Part shown: positions 59,088 to 63,784 of the stretch, piece by piece
Layout: every line of letters starts with the position of its first letter
Numbering within the stretch: position 1 is the stretch's first letter
Source: Bacillus sp. AFS029637
GTDB taxonomy: Bacteria > Bacillota > Bacilli > Bacillales > Bacillaceae_G
Direction of reading: 5' to 3'
NCBI RefSeq assembly: GCF_002584985.1
Contig: NZ_NUPZ01000032.1
Coordinates: forward strand, 1 to 63,784
DNA length: 63,784 nt
Notes under the pieces: model-generated
Told to the model about the DNA's origin: nothing
The model's database searches: none
What the model saw: only the letters and a program-made list of their open reading frames with translations
Made by a program: the position numbers and the translations under genes

Positions 59088-59903
59088 ATGTCAAACCGAT
59101 TGTTTACCATGATTAAATCGTTTGTGATCCCTATACTTGCTATCGTTACATTACTTGTTGTTGCTGGTTATGCCTTATCAGGTTGTCAAGGCGGGCAGAC
59201 AAAGTCAATTCAAGACCGTTATCCACTCGAGTCTGTCGCAAAGGAAGGTAAACAAGAATCTTACGTGTATAGGGCCGCCAATCGGTCAGTTCCTGAAGTC
59301 GCGAAGGAACTTATAGCCGAAAGGAAACCGAAGCAAGCATCCAAAGAAGACGAAAATCAAATGTTTCTCGTTTATTCGGATAAAATGTATAACCTTCAAA
59401 AGGATAAAGAGAAACCATCTGATACGTTAATTGAAGTAAGTAATGAAGAATTTGTTCGTCAAAATTACCAACCGTCCTTCCTGCAAGGATATCTTATGGG
59501 AAGTATATTAAACGATATATTCGGTTCGAAAAAATCATCATCGGGTGATTACCGCGGATATAATGACAGACAAAATCATAAACCAGTTATCCCGGAAAGG
59601 CCACCTACGAAAGAAGAAAAGAAAACCCCGCCTCCAATTACGAAGGAAGGGAAAGGATCTATCATTAAGCGAGGCGATAATGTAGATTCGAAATCTTCTG
59701 TAGGAGATACAGGAAGTATTACGAAAAAAGGAAGTAACACGCCTCCGCCTTCTACTGGAAGCAAAGGGAAAATCACGAAAAATCCAGGTGGTTCAAGCGG
59801 ATCAGATGTGAAGCCGAAATCATCTATTAAAACGCCACCAAAGAATACATCTCCCCCGAAAACAAGGGTTGGTGGTTCAGGGAAAGTTACGAAGAGAAGA
59901 TAA
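59088..59903 (+). CDS. DUF4247 membrane-anchored protein
   Basis: A 271-residue protein with an N-terminal membrane helix or lipobox-like signal (about 10-32, YALSGC), a folded outer part (about 40-155) and a long low-complexity Pro/Lys/Ser/Gly tail with repeated GSITKKG- and GKITKNPGG-like units. DUF4247 proteins occur with DUF4178/DUF350. The basic tail may bind the anionic wall or membrane. GGGGG precedes the ATG. Confidence 0.8.
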   Translation: MSNRLFTMIKSFVIPILAIVTLLVVAGYALSGCQGGQTKSIQDRYPLESVAKEGKQESYVYRAANRSVPEVAKELIAERKPKQASKEDENQMFLVYSDKMYNLQKDKEKPSDTLIEVSNEEFVRQNYQPSFLQGYLMGSILNDIFGSKKSSSGDYRGYNDRQNHKPVIPERPPTKEEKKTPPPITKEGKGSIIKRGDNVDSKSSVGDTGSITKKGSNTPPPSTGSKGKITKNPGGSSGSDVKPKSSIKTPPKNTSPPKTRVGGSGKVTKRR

Positions 59904-59907
59904 TATA

Positions 59908-59946
59908 GAGACCGAGAAGTGGGATTTACTTTTCGGTCTTTTTCGT
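59908..59946 (+). terminator. terminator of the pspA operon
   Basis: GACCGAGAAGT pairs with ACTTTTCGGTC (one wobble), followed by TTTTTC. Confidence 0.85.
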
Positions 59947-60001
59947 TATGGGAATTAATTCCTTGTAGCTGGTACAATTAAGGCATAAGGAGGAGATTGT
60001 T

Positions 60002-60220
60002 ATGACTATGTATAAAAGATTTAGTGTAATTATGTTCCTCGTCTTATTCCTCAGTTTGTTTATTAGCGCAACGATGAGATTTCACTTTGTAGTAGGTATT
60101 CTATGGATATTATGTACATGTACTCTCTTTTTATATATTCCGCTACGCTTTCAACAGGAATTGCCTGCCTTTCAAAAATACGTAGCATGGATTAAAAGCG
60201 GGGGAAGATGGGGCGAGTAA
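60002..60220 (+). CDS. small membrane protein
   Basis: A 72-residue peptide with two hydrophobic helices (about 7-24 and 28-47) and a polar tail. AAGGAGGAG precedes the ATG at 60002 (a second ATG lies two codons on). No family recognised. It follows the pspA operon terminator, so it is probably a separate gene. Confidence 0.65.
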   Translation: MTMYKRFSVIMFLVLFLSLFISATMRFHFVVGILWILCTCTLFLYIPLRFQQELPAFQKYVAWIKSGGRWGE

Positions 60221-60428
60221 AAATATATCAGCGATTATTAGAATATATCGACCGCAACTCGAAATATATCAGCGATTATTAGAATATATCGACCGTAACT
60301 CGAAATATATCAGCGATTATCGGAATATATCGACCACAACTCAAAATATATCAGCGATTATCGGAATATATCGATCGTAACTCGAAATATATCAGCGATT
60401 ATCGGAATATATCGACTTACCGACAAAA
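60221..60428. repeat. 41-bp dispersed repeat array, copy 4 (five units)
   Basis: Four complete 41-bp units (60221, 60262, 60303, 60344) and a fifth, shortened one. The consensus is AAATATATCAGCGATTATYR, then GAATATATCGACCGTAACTCG. It ends with ACTTACCGACAAAA (60415-60428), the same terminal sequence as at 2418-2431; the opposite end is missing. It starts one base after the stop codon of the small membrane-protein gene. Confidence 0.9.
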
Positions 60429-60459
60429 ACTGACAACGATAGCAACTTAATAATAAGAA

Positions 60460-60495
60460 GAGGGTGTGCCAACATATTGGCACACCCTCGTTTTT
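60460..60495. terminator. terminator of yitT-type gene
   Basis: GAGGGTGTGCCAA pairs with TTGGCACACCCTC, a perfect 13-bp stem with a 4-nt loop, T-rich on the plus strand and weaker on the minus strand. Confidence 0.82.
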
Positions 60496-60503
60496 CATAA
60501 TGA

Positions 60504-61376
60504 TTAATGAATATCACGTTTCTTAAAGTTACCGCCTTTTACTTCTGCTACGTCATAAACTGTAATAAAGGCATTGGGATCAATTTCATTAATAAGGTCT
60601 TTCATTTTACTTTCTTCTAAACGGTTAATTACACAAGAAATTTCTTTAAATTGCTCTCTTGAATAACCACCATACACTTCATTGTATGTTGCACTTCGGC
60701 CTAAACGATCGCGAATGGTTTCTACCATTAATTCAGGCTCTTTTGTGATGATTTTAAATGTTTTCGAACCACTTAAACCAACTTCAACGATATGAATCAC
60801 TCTTGAAGCAATAAAGTAAGCAATTGCCGAAAGGATAGCGCCTTGAAGACCGAATACTGTTGATACGAAAATAAATACGAACATGTTTAAGAATAAAATA
60901 AGGTCACTTGTTCCGAAAGGTAATTTACGAGAAAGTAATACAGCTAGCATATCGATTCCATCTAATGCTCCGCCGTTACGTAATGCTAGTCCCATACCAA
61001 AACCGATAATAATACCGCCAGCAACTGTAACTAATAATGTATCGCCTTCAATAATAGTTGGTACTCCGTGCATGACAACGGTACCTACTGCTAATGAAGC
61101 AATCCCGATAATGGAATAAATTGCAAAGCTTCTACCGATTTGCTTATATCCTAACCAAACGAAAGGAATGTTAATAACTGCGATTAGAGCCCCTAATGGC
61201 AATCCAAATAATCTTGAACTAACGATACTTAAACCAGTCACACCACCGTCGGATACGTTATTTGGAATTAATACCGCTTCTAATCCGTACGCTGTGATAA
61301 GTGCCCCAATAATAATCATCAAAGATTTTGAAGCGAATTTTAGCTTATTGGGCTTGTTTTTGATAATTTTTTCCAT
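60504..61376 (-). CDS. YitT-family membrane protein
   Basis: A 290-residue protein with five or six membrane helices (about 20-200, GLEAVLIPNNVSDGGVTGLSIV is the family start) and a C-terminal cytosolic DUF2179 domain (about 205-285, FKIITKEPELMVETI, RSATYNEVYGGYS). Function of the family is not established. ACGAGGAC precedes the ATG at 61376. Confidence 0.88.
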   Translation of the reverse strand: MEKIIKNKPNKLKFASKSLMIIIGALITAYGLEAVLIPNNVSDGGVTGLSIVSSRLFGLPLGALIAVINIPFVWLGYKQIGRSFAIYSIIGIASLAVGTVVMHGVPTIIEGDTLLVTVAGGIIIGFGMGLALRNGGALDGIDMLAVLLSRKLPFGTSDLILFLNMFVFIFVSTVFGLQGAILSAIAYFIASRVIHIVEVGLSGSKTFKIITKEPELMVETIRDRLGRSATYNEVYGGYSREQFKEISCVINRLEESKMKDLINEIDPNAFITVYDVAEVKGGNFKKRDIH

Positions 61377-61532
61377 GTAATGTCCTCGTTTCAAACTAGT
61401 TTCTTGTTTGTTACATCATTCACACCTAAATTCCATTTTAACATTTTATTTGAAAAAATTCCTCTTTACTGGGTGTATGCAGGAGATATTATCACCGTAT
61501 TGTCTTTAAAATATTTTTGAAATGAGTATAAG

Positions 61533-61560
61533 AAAACCCATCCTTAAAAAGGATGGGCTG
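61533..61560 (-). terminator. terminator of the YdcF-family gene
   Basis: CCCATCCTT pairs with AAGGATGGG, followed on the minus strand by TTTTCTTAT. Confidence 0.85.
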
Positions 61561-61563
61561 TTG

Positions 61564-62598
61564 TTAAGAAAATAAAAAACTAATGACTGTTAGGAATAAA
61601 GCGAAGCCTAAAATTGTTCCGCATACTTTCATATGGCGCTTACGTCCCATCACGACGATTGCGACATATTCGCGAATCATTGCATTAGGCCAATAATAAA
61701 AGGCTGTTTTTGACCCGATTCCTTGGCTATTCAGACCAGCTTGTTTTGCATATATGCCAGCACGGAAAAGATGGAAATTATTCGTTGTAAAAATACTTCT
61801 ATATTTACCGTCTGGTTTTAACGAATCCATAATTTCTTTAGAGAACGACATGTTTTGACATGTGTTGACAGAGCGGTTTTCCTGCACAGTATGTTCAATT
61901 GGAATTCCTTTTTCAATCGCGTAATTTTGCATTGCTTCCGCTTCTGGAAGACCTTCATCTGGACCTTGTCCACCAGAGAAAATGATTGTTGGTGGTGTAT
62001 TCACAGCAGCTTGTTTCCAGTAAAAGTCGATCGCTTTATTAATGCGACTTGCAAGTAAAGGAGGCACTTTGTCGTTAATTAAGCCGCTACCAAGAACGAT
62101 GATGAAATCTTGGTTACGTCTCGGTCTGTTGAATTGGTATAAAAAATATGCGCTTAAGAAGTTAGACAAATGTACAAAGAAATACATAGTTATAAGAGAA
62201 ATAGCAGCAAAAATAAATTGAAAATGCTCTGAGAATAAACTTGCGGGATTTATGATAGGAAGCATCATAAAGAATAAAATACCTAAAGCAGCAATTAAAG
62301 TTAAAGAATTTGTGAAGCGTCTTCCTTCACGTCTCATCAAGATTCTAGCATTAAGAAATAGTCCAAACATTAAAGCGACTATAGCAAAAGGGATCATTAC
62401 AACTAGTGCTATCATAGGAATAATAACGATAAAATGTAAGGAGTTACTACCAGACTCATAGGAGGCGATAACGCAAAATAATAAAAATGAACAGAAAAAG
62501 GCATTAAATAAAAAGCCGTTTATTATTTTTCGTGGATCTTTTAAGTAAGAGATAAGAAAAATAATAAACAATATAAGAGGAATAATTCCGAAATACAT
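61564..62598 (-). CDS. YdcF-family (DUF218) membrane protein
   Basis: A 344-residue protein with about five N-terminal membrane helices (to about 160) and a DUF218/YdcF domain (about 168-325: FIIVLGSGL, RINKAIDFYW, IIFSGGQGPDEGLPEAEAM, ENRSVNTCQNM, TTNNFHLFRA). The E. coli relatives SanA/ElyC act in envelope maintenance. The ATG at 62598 is used; GAGGTG lies about 10 bp upstream, somewhat far. Confidence 0.87.
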   Translation of the reverse strand: MYFGIIPLILFIIFLISYLKDPRKIINGFLFNAFFCSFLLFCVIASYESGSNSLHFIVIIPMIALVVMIPFAIVALMFGLFLNARILMRREGRRFTNSLTLIAALGILFFMMLPIINPASLFSEHFQFIFAAISLITMYFFVHLSNFLSAYFLYQFNRPRRNQDFIIVLGSGLINDKVPPLLASRINKAIDFYWKQAAVNTPPTIIFSGGQGPDEGLPEAEAMQNYAIEKGIPIEHTVQENRSVNTCQNMSFSKEIMDSLKPDGKYRSIFTTNNFHLFRAGIYAKQAGLNSQGIGSKTAFYYWPNAMIREYVAIVVMGRKRHMKVCGTILGFALFLTVISFLFS

Positions 62599-62616
62599 AA
62601 ATATAGTACACCTCAA

Positions 62617-62880
62617 TTTGTATAAGAATTTGACATACCTTTTATATTACATGATTTTATAATTGAAAATGAAAGAAAAAGGATTTTGAATTTTCTTGAT
62701 GAAACATATGGTAAAAGTAAAATGACTGAAAAGGAACTTGATAGGGGAGTTTTTTCTGTTTGCATATTATGTCTATTTTGAATGAAAGAGGATTAAAATA
62801 TGAATGGCTTTCTTTTTTTATATTATCCCTAATAAATTTTTGAAGAAGTTAACTGTCTCTAAACTTGCCATCCATGCTTA
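62617..62880. other. intergenic region without recognisable gene
   Basis: About 260 bp of AT-rich sequence. A short frame after AGAGGATTAAAAT at about 62801 stops after ten codons. The strong terminator that follows has no clear gene in front of it, so an unannotated small transcript is possible. Confidence 0.35.
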
Positions 62881-62881
62881 G

Positions 62882-62912
62882 CAAAAAAAGAATCCCTTTG
62901 GATTCTTTTTTG
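62882..62912 (+). terminator. orphan intrinsic terminator
   Basis: AAAAAAAGAATCC-CTTT-GGATTCTTTTTT, upstream of the SLH gene and with no obvious gene in front. Confidence 0.85.
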
Positions 62913-62997
62913 TGTTCGACATGATATGACAAAATGTATTTTTATATTTTGTTATTATGTTAGATGGTTAATAAGAAAAGTAAAAGGGGACCTTAGA

Positions 62998-63771
62998 ATG
63001 AATTTAAAGAAAATCTTTTTAACAGGTGCGATTGTCGTAACAACTGCATTTACATCAATTGGAACTGCACAAGCAAGTATTAGCTTTAAAGATGTTCCAG
63101 CTGGTCATTGGTCTTATAAAGCAATTTTAGATTTAGCAAGTAAAAATATTGTTACTGGATACGGAAATGGAATTTTTGGATTTGGTGATGATGTAACTCG
63201 TGAGCAAGTTGCTAGACTTATGTATCTGCAACTAAAGCCGGAATCGAAAGAGAATTACAATAATCCGTATAATGATATTAATGATCATTCAACAAGTTTT
63301 AAAAAGGAAATTTTAGCATTAACAGAAATGGGGATTTTTGCAGGAGATGAAAAAGGAAACTTTAGACCAAAAGCTTCTTTGACTCGTGAAGAAATGGCTC
63401 AAGTGTTAACAAATGCATATAAATTAGTGGCAAAATCAGAGCATACATTTGTAGATGTAGATAGAAAATCATGGTCGAATAAAGCGATTAGCGCTGTGCA
63501 ATCTAATAAAATTGCCGCTGGAACAGGCGATAATATGTTTTCACCTAAGATGAATGTAACTCGTGAACAATATGTACAATTCTTATATAATGCGACATTA
63601 CCATATGAGGAAAGACCGGGAGCAAATCAAGAACCAAAGCGCTTTGCTAATTGTAAAGAAGCAAATGATGCTGGGTTTTATGATATTACAAGTGATAGTC
63701 CATACTACGGTAAGCATTTAGATCGTGATGGAGATGGAATTGCTTGTGAGAGAGAGAAGAGCGGTAAATAA
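62998..63771 (+). CDS. SLH-domain surface protein with Excalibur domain
   Basis: A 257-residue exported protein. Signal peptide about 1-26 (cleavage after AQA). Three S-layer-homology domains follow (about 28-75, FKDVPAGHWSYKAI; about 88-135, FKKEILALTEMGIFAGDEKGNF; about 150-198, FVDVDRKSWSNKAI), which bind pyruvylated secondary wall polymer. The C-terminus is an Excalibur calcium-binding motif (FANCKEANDAG and LDRDGDGIACE). AAGGGGACC precedes the ATG at 62998. Function beyond wall attachment is unknown. Confidence 0.92.
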   Translation: MNLKKIFLTGAIVVTTAFTSIGTAQASISFKDVPAGHWSYKAILDLASKNIVTGYGNGIFGFGDDVTREQVARLMYLQLKPESKENYNNPYNDINDHSTSFKKEILALTEMGIFAGDEKGNFRPKASLTREEMAQVLTNAYKLVAKSEHTFVDVDRKSWSNKAISAVQSNKIAAGTGDNMFSPKMNVTREQYVQFLYNATLPYEERPGANQEPKRFANCKEANDAGFYDITSDSPYYGKHLDRDGDGIACEREKSGK

Positions 63772-63784
63772 GAAAAAGCACTCA

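Noticed and set aside
60221-60428. 41-bp tandem repeats considered as CRISPR or a replication-origin iteron array
   Set aside because: The whole unit is conserved with no variable spacers, related copies are scattered and shorter, and no initiator or partition gene is near.

Overview
The window reads as chromosomal DNA of the Bacillus cereus group (B. cereus, B. thuringiensis or B. anthracis lineage). This is inferred from the AT-rich low-GC Firmicute composition with strong AGGAGG ribosome-binding sites, a glgBCDAP cluster next to an L-lactate dehydrogenase, the BasI/sortase C pair with its LPNTA anchor known from B. anthracis, a YjcZ-type sporulation peptide, and several dispersed intergenic repeats typical of this group. 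No prophage, plasmid, CRISPR or rRNA is visible; the nearest thing to a mobile gene is an Rpn-type nuclease.

Layout. 1-700: the 3' end of tRNA-Phe, then seven tRNAs (Thr, Lys, Gly, Ile, Asn, Ser, Glu) closed by two tandem terminators. 700-2220: an ECF sigma factor and its membrane anti-sigma factor behind a plausible autoregulated promoter. 2.3-3.8 kb: a dispersed repeat array and ldh with two Rex operators. 3.8 kb: remnant of a camelysin/TasA-type gene. 4.4-12.4 kb: glycogen operon glgB-glgC-glgD-glgA-glgP. 12.5-16.6 kb: small membrane protein, class 3 lipase, TipA-like MerR regulator, AIM24 protein, cspD and yteA. 16.6-25.7 kb: the menaquinone genes, menA diverging from menF-D-H-B, then a 122-bp tandem repeat array, then menE-C. 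25.9-28.7 kb: VanRS-like two-component system and a VanY-type carboxypeptidase. 28.7-29.7 kb: gene debris (pfkB remnant) and a YjcZ-type peptide.

29.7-38.3 kb: a Bce-type peptide-sensing module on the minus strand with regulator, intramembrane sensor kinase, one ATPase and three paralogous permeases. 38.4-41.8 kb: sdpR-sdpI immunity pair with a clear operator, and an ABC-2 exporter. 41.9-45.8 kb: AraC/GyrI regulator diverging from a second Bce-type ABC pair. 45.8-50.8 kb: YolD protein, small ORFs, a truncated SRPBCC gene against an Rpn nuclease, a lipid kinase and a hypoxanthine phosphoribosyltransferase. 51-52.7 kb: a small hypothetical protein and basI-srtC. 52.8-56.4 kb: thiT under a TPP riboswitch and feoA-feoB-feoC-like under a Fur box. 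56.4-60.2 kb: a lipoprotein and a PspA-DUF350-DUF4178-DUF4247 envelope operon. 60.2-63.8 kb: repeat array, YitT, YdcF and an SLH/Excalibur surface protein.

The most interesting signal lies outside the genes. Four promoter-sized elements at 42830, 42947, 50881 (plus strand) and 57149 (minus strand) share one architecture: an inverted repeat of the Bce-regulator type (TTACA-N4-TGTAA), a second TGTAAG half site exactly 20 bp from its start, usually a TCGATAGT block near +30, and a -10-like hexamer near +58. They lie in front of the second Bce-type ABC transporter (twice), a 110-residue hypothetical protein and a secreted lipoprotein, suggesting one envelope-stress regulon that ties these otherwise unconnected genes together.
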